Counted from the stretch's first letter, positions 1 to 11,131 are shown. The stretch is DNA of 39,589 nt from Chara braunii (GCA_003427395.1 BFEA01000618.1:388011-427599), one strand, 5' to 3'. The notes: a model not told the origin generated them from the letters alone. Translations and numbers: made by a program.

Positions 1-1732
1 GCCTAGAATACCCTGGCGGTTAGGTACCACCGCTATAGGGGTCCAAAAATTATAAAGGGGGTCAGATTCTCACTTAAAGGGGGTACAATTAATTTTGGGG
101 AGCGAAGAAAACCCTGGCGGTTAGGACCCACCGCTTTAGGGGTCCAAAAATTATAAAGGGGGTCGGATTTCAACTTAAGGGGGGTCAAACTAATTTCGGG
201 GTGCCAAAAATACCTTGGCGGTTAGGACCCACCGCTATATGGGTCCAGAAATTATAAAGGGGGTCGGATTTGAACTTATGGGGGTTCAAATTAGTTTCGG
301 GGTGCCTAGAATACCCTGGTTGTTAGGACCCATCGCGAAAGGGGTCCAAAAATTATAAAGGTGGTCGGATTTCTACTTCAGGGGGGTCAAATTAATTTCG
401 GGGTGTCAAGAATACCCTCGCGGTTAGGACCCACCGCTACAGGGGTCAAAAAATTATTAAGGGGGTCGGATTATCACTTAAGAGAGGTCAAATTAATTTA
501 GGGGTGCGAAGAAAAGCCTGAGGGTTAGGACCCACCGCTTTAGCGGTCTAAAAATTATAAAGGGGATCGGATTTCGACTTAAGGGGGGTCAACTTGATTT
601 CGGGGTGCGAAGAATACCCTGGCGGTTAGAATCCACCGCTATAGGGGTCCAAAAATTATAAAGGGGGTCGGATTTGAACTTAAGGGGGGTCAAATTAATT
701 TCGGGGTGCCAAGAATTCCCTAGCGGTTAGGACCCACCGCTATAGGGGTCCAAAAATTATAAAGGGGTTCGGATTTCAACTTAAGGGGGATCAAATTAAT
801 TTCGGGGTGCGAAGAATACCCTGGCGGTTAGGACTCACCGCTATAGGGGTCCAAAAATTATAAAGGGGGTCGGATTCTCACTTAAAGGGGGTCCAATTAA
901 TTTTGGGGCGCGAAGAAAAGCCTGAGGTTAGGACCCACCGCTTTAGGGGTCCATAAATTATAACGGGGGTTCGATTCTCACTTAAGGGGGGTCCATTTTG
1001 TTTCGGGGTACGAAGAATAGCCAGGGGGTTAGGACCCACCGCTCTAGGGGTCCAAAAATTATATAGGGGGTCGGATTTCAACTTAAGGGGGGTCAAACTA
1101 ATTTTGGGGTGCCAAGAATACCTTGGTGGTTAGGACCCACCGCTATAGGGGTCCAAAAATTATAAAGGGGGTCGGAATTCAACTTATGAAGGGTCAAATT
1201 AATTTCGGGATGCCAAGAATACCCTGGCGGTTAGGACCCACCGCTATAGGGGTCCAAAAATTATAAAGGGGGTCGGATTTTTAGTTAAGGGAGGTCAAAT
1301 TAATTTCTGGGAATGAAGAAAAGCTTGGGGGTTAGGACCCACCGCTTTAGGGGTCCAAAAATTATAAAGGGGGTCGGATTTCAACTTAAGGGGGGTCAAA
1401 CTAATTTCGGGGTGCCAAGAATATCCTGGCGGTTAGGACCCACCGCTATAGGGGTCCAAAAATTATAAAGGGGGTCGAATTTCAACTTAAGGGGGGTCAA
1501 ATTAATTTCGGGGTGCCAAGAATGCCCTGGTGTTTAGGACCCACCGCTAAAGGGATCCAAAAATTATAAAGGGGGTGGATTTCAACTTTCAAGGGGTCAA
1601 ATTAATTTCGGGGTGCCAAGAATACCCTGGTGTTTAGGACCCACCGCTACAGGGGTCCAAAAATTATGAAGGGAGTCGGATTCTCACTTAAGAGTCAAAT
1701 TAATTTAGGGGTGCGAAGAAAAGCCTGAGGTG
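1..1732 (+). repeat. Satellite array 1, about 101 bp monomer
   Basis: About 17 tandem monomers with a period of 101 bp (the GGCGG motif recurs at 15, 116 and 217). Each monomer carries four G-runs that each begin a GGGGTC- or GGGGTG-like sub-unit, and a dyad GCGGT-N8-ACCGC (for example 117-121 with 130-134). Two monomer types alternate: one with GAATACCCTGGCGG and one with GAAGAAAAGCC. The array continues past the left edge of the window and stops abruptly near 1732. The same satellite occurs inverted at 22727-23003 and 26522-28921. Short open frames inside it are artefacts. Confidence 0.95.
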
Positions 1733-2585
1733 GGTCATGTCGACGTCAACATTAACGGGGACCCCCACTTTTCGGCTCTTGGTAACCATGATCCCCATAA
1801 CATTAGCCCACAGTATTGAATTTCCATGATCCCTGAAGCGCGCGTTAGCGCTATTTCCATGGAAGTATCAGGTGCACGTGCGCGCGCGTCGCGAGTGCTG
1901 ATGCTGATTTGGGCGCTCGCTTCCGGGCGTGCGCGCGGTCGTGGTTGGCGTGCAAGGTGTGGTGCTGGCAGGTTGGGTGAGTTTCCATGGCGGCTCAAGC
2001 ACGCATTGTTGGCTGAATGGGTGCAGGCATCTCGTGTTGCTTGCTACTGTGGCTGGTGGGAGTGCGTGAGATGCCAAGGATGCACGCGTGGTATGCTAGC
2101 GCGAGCTTCGTCGCGCGGACATATCAGCATTGACGAGGCGGCAACGCTTGATAGGAATGGAGTAGGCGTTGACTGTCGGCGAATGGGCTAAATCTTCAGG
2201 AGTTGCGAAAACGAAAAGTGGATGACAACAATATGCTTACACCGCTTTACTTACTATTTCCTGTCTTTTGAAAGCACCACTGGTGCCATCTCTCCGCTTT
2301 GTGCTTCATGTGAGCGATGCTGCGGGTCAGCATGCCATATGGAGGGGAGTGAAACTTTCTTTCGAAGCTTTGCTTCAGGAGTGATCACTCACGCTCTTCA
2401 TCTTGCTAATTTGGGTGGAGGGGGTCGGCGTGGCGCAAGAAGAAGAAAAGCAGAGTGTGTCCGATGGGGTGGGAGGAGACTTGACGAGAGTTACTAAGTG
2501 GGAGGTCATTGTACGAAGTTCATCGTCTGCTGGTTGGCCGTTTCACTTCCTCCGTCATGAGAAATTTTGCATTTGCAGGGAGGTG
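1733..2585. other. Intergenic stretch with a CpG-rich block, no recognised gene
   Basis: Positions 1830-2140 are unusually rich in CG dinucleotides (runs of GCGC and CGCG) compared with the AT-rich flanks. An open frame of 121 codons (1826-2191, +) and overlapping minus-strand frames exist, but none resembles a known family, and the GC bias itself removes stops. I see no promoter or RNA gene that can be supported. Confidence 0.5.
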
Positions 2586-2757
2586 TAATCATCGACATGG
2601 TCTTCATCAGCATCATCATCCTTAGGAGGTACTGTCATCATTGTTGAAGTCTTCTTCATCGACATTGTCTTCATCAGCATCATCATCTTTAGGCGCTATC
2701 GTCATCATTAAAGTTATCATCGTCATCATCATCATCATTATCATCATCAGGTAAGGC
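2586..2757. repeat. ATC-rich imperfect minisatellite
   Basis: A roughly 65 bp unit (CATCGACATNGTCTTCATCA followed by GCATCATCATC) occurs twice, near 2592 and 2657, and then degenerates into ATC triplets up to about 2757. It is simple sequence that read through would give poly-Ser/Ile/His. Confidence 0.85.
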
Positions 2758-3751
2758 TAACTGTGGCAATTTGGTAATTGGTATTTTTTCCACAATCGTC
2801 TCTTAGGTAAGTTGTCACATCTATCTCATATTTTTTCGCATTTTTTCTAACAGTAGTATTTAGGTATTCAGTCTTTTCTTCAGGTCGTTTCTATCTTATA
2901 TGCGTAATCATAATCTTGGCTTATATCGTTTTTCTATTACTTTAATTAATTTCTTGATTAATATCTGGACTTATTCCCATCTATTCCTATGCTGGTATCT
3001 TATATTTCCTGTTTAATCAATCTGGATGATATTTTTTAATACCTAGATTTCTAGTCAATGTACGTTCCTGTATGGTATTCTTAATACCAAAATCCTATTT
3101 CATTATTTACTAATTAATTTTTTCCTCTTCACTTCCTAAAAAAACGTTACAGTGGGACTGATTTTCTCTGTGGATTTTATAAGGTTGGTTTTATTCATAG
3201 TTCTATTTTTATTGGGTATTCATGAAATGACTTGATATCAATATTCTGCGTGCGCATTTTTTTTATGGGAGTTGCTTTTCTTTCCCGGCTGACCAATTAG
3301 TGTTCTGTCGAAATTGGTGGTATGACATTATAGGAGGGGGGAGCAGTGCTCTGCAGGGGTGTCACATGGAAGGAGTTGGCGCCTTGAAGAGGGTATGTGC
3401 AGATGTTGAGGGATGCTCTATTCTGAGGTTGGGGTAGATAGCCTTAGCGGGGGCAAAATAGGGCAAGGGGTCTGCAAAGACATTCTTTTGGTGGGAACTG
3501 AATGTCTCTTGGAATATAGCGAGGAAGAGAGGGATTGTTCCAAGTTGGGGCCGAAAGACTGGGCCTATATTTTAGGACTGTTTTCGGCGGAGGCAATGAA
3601 GGGACAGGGGGGAAATGAGTAGGGGGGGGAAGGGAGGAGACTCTCAAAAGTTCGAATTACTAAGTCTTCAATCCACAATGTAGTGCTACACACATCCTGG
3701 GAGACAGACGACTGTCTTTAAAGATCCAGGAGTAGCGTAGTACTCTACTGA
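2758..3751. other. AT-rich intergenic DNA, no gene seen
   Basis: Mostly AT-rich, unstructured sequence up to about 3300, then a purine-rich stretch (3330-3640) with short open frames on both strands. Nothing resembles a conserved protein, RNA gene or mobile element end. Confidence 0.5.
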
Positions 3752-3752
3752 T

Positions 3753-3798
<46 letters not shown>

Positions 3799-3806
3799 TA
3801 GTATCA
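3752..3806. repeat. (ATC)n microsatellite
   Basis: At least 14 near-perfect ATC triplets in a row, ending in variant triplets (AGTATCATC). Confidence 0.97.
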
Positions 3807-4280
3807 TCTTTCTTCTATTTTTTTGGATTCTAGTAACGTTTCGTCTTCGTCCTTAGCTGGGGAATAGGTGCTAAGAGATGGTATAATCCGAACTGAGGTC
3901 AACAAAGTTGCTCTCTTCTGTGCCCCTAGTTCACCGATGCCAGAATGACGCTGGCCGGAGCTGGGGCGTCGCCCTGTAACCTGCAGATCGCAGGAGTGTG
4001 AGGCCTTGTAGAGAGATCTGGGTGTTGCCGAGGGAGGAAGGCAATTCAGTGGTGAATCGGGGGGGGCTTCTAGGCGGTGAGAAGAGTACAACAATGTGAG
4101 ATGTTGGTTAGGATAGTATTGTTTCTGAGTATCTCTTGTCTGGTATAGGGAAGGAGAGGTTTTAATCTAGGTTTGGGGGGCCAGAAGAGATGATATAGTT
4201 TAATAGTATCACAATCATGTATAGTGTCAGCATCTTATTTGCATCATTAGGGTCATCAGGTTCGTTGTCATTATTATAGG
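3807..4280. other. Spacer, no gene seen
   Basis: A 96-codon minus-strand open frame (3804-4094) lies here, but it has low complexity and no recognisable motif. I see nothing else. Confidence 0.4.
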
Positions 4281-4306
4281 AGGGACGCTGAGTCTGGTTT
4301 GCAGTG

Positions 4307-4339
<33 letters not shown>
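4281..4339 (+). mobile_element. Truncated LINE/SINE 3' tail with poly(A)
   Basis: Begins with the GGGACGCTGAG head shared with the copies at 5701, 5761, 6109 and 31809, keeps a decayed first hairpin with a 7-nt loop (4293-4299), and runs directly into a 33-nt poly(A) tract (4307-4339). The second hairpin found in the other copies is missing, so this is an internally deleted copy. A 5'-truncated LINE begins immediately afterwards. Confidence 0.7.
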
Positions 4340-4340
<1 letters not shown>

Positions 4341-5480
4341 AAACTCTTTATCCTTAAAGAATATAACAAAGTAATTCCCCATCCGGAGGATGATATCAGG
4401 TGGGTAACTGCTCATCAAATCTTCAGGATTAGAGTATTACAGACCAGAACTGAATGGTTAGCTTTCAGACCCAACACTCCTATCTCACACTTAGCAATGG
4501 ATCCCGCATCATGGAAATGGGGATCGCATCTCAAAGGGAATAGGAATAGGAATTACACCAGATCCCTCCATACCCTATCAGTTAAATCAACATACAGAAT
4601 GTTGAGACCTACAATCAACCTCAGGGATAGGGTATCCAACAGATGGATGAGGCATCTTCATTTGGACATAAATGATCTAAAGCACATTAAGTGGTTTCGT
4701 AACAAGAACTTTAAATAAGCCAAAATTGCATCCTTACAATGGCAGATTGAACACAGATGCCTCCCTACTAATGACTGGTTGATAGATAAAACTGCACAAG
4801 ACAAGAACAATAAAGCCCAGCCATAGTGCAAAAACTATGTAAATATCCAAGTAGAATGATTCCGGAAACAATTGAACACATTCCTTCAGTGCCCAGGCTC
4901 TGTATGACTTTCGAGATGGTGGGACAAAATTTGGAATAACTTAGAGACCAAGACTCAGTGGCCATGGGGCTGGCAACCCCTTCTATTGGAAGCATGGAAC
5001 GTCGTTCCTTTTGATGAATTTACTCACAATTTGTTTATTGTTAGTAGGAGGGCAATTTTATGGGCCATTTGGAGGAGAAGATGCATCTATGAGTGGGAAG
5101 GAGCCAGGGTGGATCGCCCAAAGTTCAGGGAAACCATCAAAGAACAAATTCAGATTGGCACCCTGCACCAATGGGAACTCACAAAGGAGAAAATTCAGTT
5201 TTTATCCAACAAAAAGGAAATCTCCCAGCAAATACAACAGTTCAACTTGATCTGGCTTGGAGGGAAACAGGGGGGGGAAATAGGGAAGGTGGTATGGAAA
5301 GGAGCTACAGAGGATGAGGAAGGAGACATCAAAAGGAATTACAAGATCATTTTTGAAGACTGGTGTTCGATTGATCCCTCAATTCCCTTGAGACCCCTCT
5401 CAGAATGTCCTGACTCATTCCCACCCCCCTCAAGTGTGTTAGTCCCCACCTCTTGGTTTGGAATAGGCGATAACATGTGA
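4341..5480 (+). pseudogene. LINE ORF2 C-terminal fragment (reverse-transcriptase zinc-binding region)
   Basis: One reading frame runs from about 4341 to the stop at 5478-5480 and is interrupted by four stop codons (first at 4716, the others between 4820 and 4915). The peptide resembles the region after the reverse transcriptase of plant L1-type LINEs. It has a WQIEHRCLPTNDWL segment (from about 4740), a downstream cysteine-containing NTFLQCP segment as in the zf-RVT domain, and then WAIWRRRCIYEWEG (from about 5058). The reverse transcriptase itself is absent, so the copy is 5'-truncated as usual for LINEs. The four nonsense mutations make it inactive. The following 400 bp, up to the poly(A) at 5876-5899, is its 3' untranslated region. 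It is related in type to the minus-strand LINE at 28922-31330, but the two fragments cover different parts of the protein. Confidence 0.8.
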
Positions 5481-5899
5481 GTTGAATAGGACAGTAACTG
5501 TTGTTAGAATCATGGCTCGATGAGTTTGACTGTGGGACGCCTGGAGGGGGAATTGTCTTGATGCTTTTCTCACAATGGGTTTCATTTCGATGGTTTAGAT
5601 GGGGGACAATACAAACACAAATCGCAGGCGAGACAGCACTATCATCAGAGGCACTAGTTAGTGAAATCTGGCGCCACTCTATTGAGGGTGAAGAGGTACA
5701 GGGGACGCTGGGCCCGGTTCCCAGCAAGTGTTTGTCTATTAGCTTTGTGTTACATCTCAAGGGACGCTGGACCCGTTTTCCAGCAGGTGCAGCTCCCCAC
5801 CAATAGACTGGAGCCCCCAGTGTGTCAGGCAGGAGTGTATGCTCCTATCATCACTCCTATCGGATACCACGGGTTAAAAAAAAAAAGAAAAAAAAAAAA
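5481..5899 (+). mobile_element. LINE 3' untranslated region with paired hairpins and poly(A)
   Basis: Follows the ORF2 fragment in the same orientation and ends in a poly(A) run broken by one G. It contains two copies of a GGGACGCTG head, each with a 6-bp stem and a 7-nt loop: 5707-5712 with 5720-5725, and 5766-5771 with 5779-5784. A second hairpin lies at 5831-5858: a 7-bp stem, one bulged T at 5838, a 3-bp apical stem and the loop CTCCTAT at 5842-5848. The same architecture recurs in the copies at 6109 and 31809 with different stem sequences. A role in recognition by the LINE reverse transcriptase is inferred. Confidence 0.75.
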
Positions 5900-6108
5900 G
5901 GTCTCGTGGTTAGGAGCTGAGGGACTTTTTACTACAAAAATGAAGATGATCAGTTTCAGTTAATAAGATAAAGGGGGGAAGGTAGGACAACAATGTTAGG
6001 CATCTCAGTATGCACATCAGTACCGGCCTGTGGTTGGACATCACAGACACTCCCCCTTCAGGGTCCAATTGGCTTTGATGTGGATTCTATATTGAATAGT
6101 TGTAACAA

Positions 6109-6232
6109 GGGACGCTGAGCCCGCTTCTCAGCAGGTGCTGCTCCCCACCAATACATGGAGCCACCCCAGGATAGCTTGAGGCGACTGCTCCTACCAGCAT
6201 CTCAAGCTGTCCCATGGGGCCGTTTCCAACCC

Positions 6233-6260
<28 letters not shown>
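6109..6260 (+). mobile_element. LINE/SINE 3'-end copy with poly(A)
   Basis: A short (152 bp) copy of the LINE 3' end: first hairpin at 6114-6119/6127-6132 with loop CCCGCTT, second hairpin at 6173-6208 with an 8-bp basal stem and loop CTCCTAC (6188-6194), then a 28-nt poly(A) from 6233. It is either an extreme 5' truncation of a LINE or a SINE borrowing the LINE tail. I found no clear target-site duplication. Confidence 0.75.
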
Positions 6261-6265
<5 letters not shown>

Positions 6266-7181
6266 CGGTGCAGTGCGTACCTAGCAAGAAGAGAGTTTGT
6301 CAGGCGGTACTACGCAGCAGCCTAAGTTGATTGCCTGCATGATAGCATAGGGAAAGAGGTAGTAGCCACAGGTCCCGTGGGTACTTCTAAGGTAGGAGGG
6401 GAACTGATCCTGAGTGCTCTGCTTCTCCCCTTTCGTTCAGCAAGTAACCCCTTGTTGACCGGGGCCTGGATCCCCGTGCTATCTCCTATGCTTGATCCCT
6501 AGTTCATGCAGGCAAACGCACCTCCCATTCCCCAACCCCCACCCGCCAGAACATGGGCACCTGGGCCATGGGCCTGACACCTCAAATTCTGGAGGCGCGA
6601 AACAAAAACGAGACCGCCGATAGATGTTATCAACAGCAGGCCCAACGTTTGACATTTCGGCCTCGTTTTCTTGTGGCGGCAAGTTCCAGACTGCAAGGCT
6701 GGCGCCATGTACTAGTGGTTTAAAGATGATGCGTGATTTCTGCTGGTCATGTGTCGTAGTGTTCTGATTGTCTCCGTTCCGCTGAGACCCTCCCTACTCA
6801 GCCGCACTCCTGTTTGTTCTGACTGATTATTCCACCTTGCATTCTGGCTCTGTCAACCATAATTGCTAGTCGGAAAGAAAAAAAGAAAAAACAAAAAAAG
6901 ATCATTTATAATTGAGCCCCAATATGGATCCGTCTCATTTTAAATTCCGCCCGATGTCCGCTTTTTTCATTTTTTTTGTGTTTGTTGTAGCCCAGTGTGC
7001 ACATCCGGGGTGTGGTCCCATTAGCAGTCGGATAGGAGTGTGGCCGATCCAGTGTGACACTGAGTGGCAGCGGGCTGACAGGTTCATTACGAATTTCTGG
7101 GGTGAGAAAACAGGAGAAAAGCAAAGAAAAAAAAAAGAAACAGCGACCTCCCACCTGAAATCACGGCAGAGTGCTTCCCAG

Positions 7182-7207
7182 CCATCAGATCACAAACGAT
7201 CTGATGG
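7182..7207. repeat. Perfect 10-bp inverted repeat
   Basis: CCATCAGATC (7182-7191) is the exact reverse complement of GATCTGATGG (7198-7207), separated by 6 nt. No adjoining gene explains it. Confidence 0.9.
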
Positions 7208-7606
7208 TGGTGGTTGCAACAACAGTGCAGAAAGTAACTGCCACATTTTCTGGAATAAACTCAACAGTTACTTCTGTCAGCAGTGCTCCTGACACCCTCC
7301 ATGTACTCCGTGATTGAAGGAGGGCTCCACCCAATGAGATAATTGCACAACAGCAAGCAAAATACTGAAAATCTTCTATCCAGTGGGGTTGGCCATTCCC
7401 CCAACGGATTGAAAAGATCTTGGCGGGAAGCTTCCTTTGCACCCGCATGCCCAATGTTAAGGAGAGGAGGAGGGGAACCAAGATCTCCTTACTTTTTCGG
7501 GTAATACATGTAAAATACTGACTGTGGGATCACCAGTACTGCACGGCAGGATTTGGGTCACTCAACTGCCACACAAACTCTTTTCTATCCTATCCTGTTG
7601 CTAGTG

Positions 7607-7671
7607 GGACCATGCCCCTGGAGGTGCAATTTGGGAACAGCGGACCATGCCCCTGGAGGTGCAATTTGGGA
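7607..7671. repeat. 35-bp tandem duplication
   Basis: A 30-nt block starting GGACCATGCCCCTGGAGG occurs at 7607 and again at 7642 with no change visible. Confidence 0.9.
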
Positions 7672-8439
7672 CTGAGGTTGTCCAGCGGGGCAGCTGCCTA
7701 TGCGGGGAATATTTTGGTTGCAATGTGTGCCTCAGTTTTTTTGGAACCTTTCTCCATTTTTCTGCGTATTTCAAAGGAGGGCTTGCAAGGTTATTGTCCA
7801 GTCCTTAGGATATAATAACCTTTGCTGCATTACATTTGCTAATCTGGGAAATAGTATTTTCAACTATTTTCACCTTTACGTCTTTTGTGTCTATATTCAC
7901 TGCTCTATCCACACAGGTCACAGGATTGTGATACACTTTTCAAAGACTAGGGTCACTAGGGCCTCAATGAGATTATTTTTCAGGATTCGCTGGCCACCAT
8001 GAGGAATTTGTTTTTTCTTCAGAGGAAAACAAGGGTCAGGCACTTCCTTTTTGCCTTGGGTAAACCATTGCTGCCCTACCTACATGCTTTGTGCATGCCA
8101 AGCTATGCGAATCCCCAGGTGGGCCGGGCGATGAAACATTATGCGAGCCATGTCAAACTTTGATTGACATGTTCAGCCTCCGATAGGACCAGTGTGGCAT
8201 GTGCAGGGCATTAGGGCTTTAAACCAGCAGTCGTTGAGACCCTTCTGTGGACCTCTGACAGTTTTTCATCATGAATGAATGGAACTGGGTGTGTGCAGGC
8301 CGGTGCATCCAAAAACGGCTGGCTGGCATGCTCACTGCGGCATTGCTAGCACACTGGGGGTTCAATACTCATAAATTATGTCATTTTTAAAAACCAGAAG
8401 TTACAGCTCTAACTCCCTTCTTTTTTTTTTTTTTTTTTC

Positions 8440-9457
8440 ACTTTTACGTGCTACCAGTGCTGATACCAGCAGACACTGCTAGCACCCTGAGGGAGACCAT
8501 GTGACGCCCAACCTCACGCCCGGCGCGACTTCCTGATCGGAGTGGGATGTGGGCCTGGAAGTGCGAAAAGGGGTGTGCCAAGGATTTTTGGGAAAGTGGG
8601 GGTGGAGTCCCAGGTCGAAACTGAGATCTCCTGTGGCAAGGGTCCAGGGGCATAGATGCAATAGGGCTATAAGGCAGATGGCATGCGTGGTGCATCAAGG
8701 GCCGCCCAATCCGTCTGTTTGAGTGACGGTGGTTCCGGAGAGGCCCGTTCGTGAGGGTCGCGATTCCTATGAGTCGGACCTTCAGGCGCAGACACGTGGC
8801 ATCTGTCGCCGCGCGTTATAATTAGGCTCCGTAGTTCCAGGGGTTCGGCAGGGTCCGTGTCGTCTGCAGTTTCTGCACGGCATGCGGGGCCAATACGGGG
8901 CGATGGAATTCCATGGTACCACCGTGAGCTGGTGATACGGGAGGAGGAGACGGAAGGGAGGGAAATTGGTAGTGACAACAACAAAGCCGGGGGATATTAA
9001 GTATTGCGTATTATACGTAGTTGGGTAATCGGGGCACCTTGGATCGCTGGTTACGGCACAGCGAAACTGGCACAATCGGTTCTCGGTTAGGCAAGGAAAT
9101 TCTGGGCGTCTCTGCCTAAGATATTCTCTTACCCAAGGTTCGAAGTACTCTGAGTCCCGTGTGTACGTCATCTTGTCATTGCGGCATAGTGGAAGTCTTC
9201 CGCACGCATCTGACTGACAAAGGGATTTCCCGATGGGGTGTTAGAAATTCCTATCAGCTTAGGTGCGTGAAGGAAGGAAAATTCCCCGCCTATCCGATAC
9301 TGGAGGTGCCAGGTTCGTCAATGATTGCGAACCGCCGTGCGTGGACACGTGTAGGCCGCGCAATTCAGATCCCGCTTACACGTATGCACACGAGGCGTCG
9401 CTTGCATCTGGGCCTGTCGGCTGGCGCTTACGCCAAGGTGAAAACTTAATCGCCATG
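8440..9457. other. Unassigned stretch, no recognised gene
   Basis: A 129-codon minus-strand frame (8782-9171) and a 96-codon plus-strand frame (9159-9449) are the longest. Neither shows a motif I can name. The sequence TGTGACGCCC occurs at 8500 and at 10885, just outside the proposed solo LTR, but the flanking sequence does not match. Confidence 0.35.
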
Positions 9458-10882
9458 TGTCACGGACAACTACCCAATCATCTGATCACTCAGTGGTCCC
9501 GCAAACAATCATGTCCGAGCATGCAAGGTGTCCTTACATATCAGACATCGCAACAACATCATACCATCATCGGATCAAAGTGACAAACAATGAGGATGAC
9601 TAGGCAAAGACATCAAACATATCATTCCATCCGAGTTAGTTCATCCCATATCCACAAAAGAGGGAGGACCGAGACAGAATGAGTGATCACACAAGGACCA
9701 AAATTGAAACAAGGATGCCGAAGGGAAATGAGAGCAAATCGTTCGAGCCGGAATCAAAACTTATATACAAAACAAAAGGAAAAAGACAAAGAAAATTACA
9801 ATTCCACGTCCATCAACCTCAGCTCTCTCTTCCTCTCTCTCTCTCTCTCCGATGAGGACAGTCCGTCGTCACGCACCAACCCACAAAGTCGTCACCCCGC
9901 TTAGTCCTCCTACACCCGTCAGGTTCGCCCGCGCGCTACAGTCCGTCGTAGCCCTACGCGTCAACCCCGCGCATTCGGCACCAGCTCGTCGGGTCGCCCG
10001 ACTCCCACTTCAACTCACCTCTTACTTCGCTCGTGAGTCAATCCTCACTGATCACGCTACCCCGAGCTTCCAGGAACTGTTTAAGAGAGCTATCTAATTG
10101 CGCAGCTGGACTTTATAGCGTGCATGCAAGCACGAAGAACACGCAATTGCAAGGGCTTAGAAAGGAGATTAGGAGAGGGAGCGCCTACGTCCTGCATGGC
10201 CAGACCGCGGCGTGGGGGACGTAGCCACTCTCCACGCATCGATCCGAGCATGCAGGCCGCGGGCTAACTAGGCACAACAAAAGGGAAAGAGAGAGTAGGA
10301 AAGACGAAGCTCAAGAAGAAGATACAGTTACGATGGCGCCCGCCCAAAATTACAGTTACTTGCAAGATTAAGGGCGCCGGCTAATCAGAGCTCCGTTGCA
10401 GCCGCAAAAAGAAGCGCACAAGCAGAAGGCGTTGCGCGCAAAAGAAATCCCAAATTCCTAAATTCCTAAATTCCTAGCTAATGCAAAAGAAGAAGCACAA
10501 ATTCCGAAAAGAAAATCCGAAGTTCCGAGAGCCGTCAAGGCTCGACAAGATTCAAAAAGGAAAAGAAAATTCAAAAAGAACGAAGCAAAATTCCCACGCG
10601 ACCTTCGCGCCTAAAATCCAACAGCCAGAACAAAAAAGAGACGACATCAACCATTATTACTCGCGCGCACATCGGCGCGCCACCCAACCGATCATCCCAG
10701 GACTTGCCCAACCCTGAACCCAACCATCTGAAAAGAAGCGACGCAAAAAGACGAAGAAACGAGGACACCGATGCAATTTCCCCTCAATCCCGATTTCCCG
10801 TAATTGGCCCATCCTTCCCATCTTAGGACCCCTCGTTGTCATCGTGCAGAAAATCGCGTGGAACAAAAATTGGTTCGTGACA
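9458..10882. mobile_element. Candidate solo LTR
   Basis: Begins TGTCACG (9458-9464) and ends CGTGACA (10876-10882). This is the TG...CA layout with a perfect 7-bp terminal inverted repeat, over 1425 bp, a plausible LTR length. Inside are a CT-rich tract (about 9817-9850), a TATA-like CTTTATAGCG near 10110 and a triple TAAATTCC repeat near 10455-10478. Against it: the flanks (CCATG left, TATGT right) are not a clean 5-bp duplication, no primer-binding site or polypurine tract is visible, and there is no second LTR in the window. Orientation is undetermined. Confidence 0.35.
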
Positions 10883-11131
10883 TATGTGACGCCCAGGGGG
10901 TTCCAATCTTAAGCAAACTCCTGCTTGCTTGTCACTATGACACGTGTTGATGTCTCTAATTGATCGACACGCAAAGCTTTCTACGTTGCCACCAACAATG
11001 CGAAGGATTGTGGAAGTCATCCAGTGTGGCAAACGTGGCTCTCTCCTAAACATTCCTCAAGAAGGGCTCTCTTCAATCCAAGGAGGGGATTATTCGTGTC
11101 ATCGTCGCGGTATGCGCCAATCAACCGTGCA
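10883..11131. other. Short spacer downstream of the acidic protein gene
   Basis: Lies 3' of the minus-strand gene ending at 11132. I see no clear terminator or polyadenylation signal and no protein-like frame. Confidence 0.4.

Larger units (their letters stand above)
6261..8439. other. Long stretch without a convincing gene
   Basis: Several open frames of 60-126 codons occur on both strands (longest 6912-7292, +), but none has recognisable domains and they overlap one another. Supported items inside are a perfect inverted repeat at 7182-7207 and a 35 bp tandem duplication at 7607-7671. An A-rich tract lies at 6876-6899 and a T-tract at about 8421-8439. Confidence 0.5.

Noticed and set aside
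117-134. Telomere-like GGTTAGG within satellite monomers
   Set aside because: It occurs once per 101-bp monomer and not in tandem, so it is not telomeric repeat.
1-1732. CRISPR array
   Set aside because: The regular units are near-identical tandem monomers without unique spacers, in a eukaryotic-type genome.
8500-10895. LTR pair starting TGTGACGCCC at 8500 and 10885
   Set aside because: Sequences after the first ten bases do not match.
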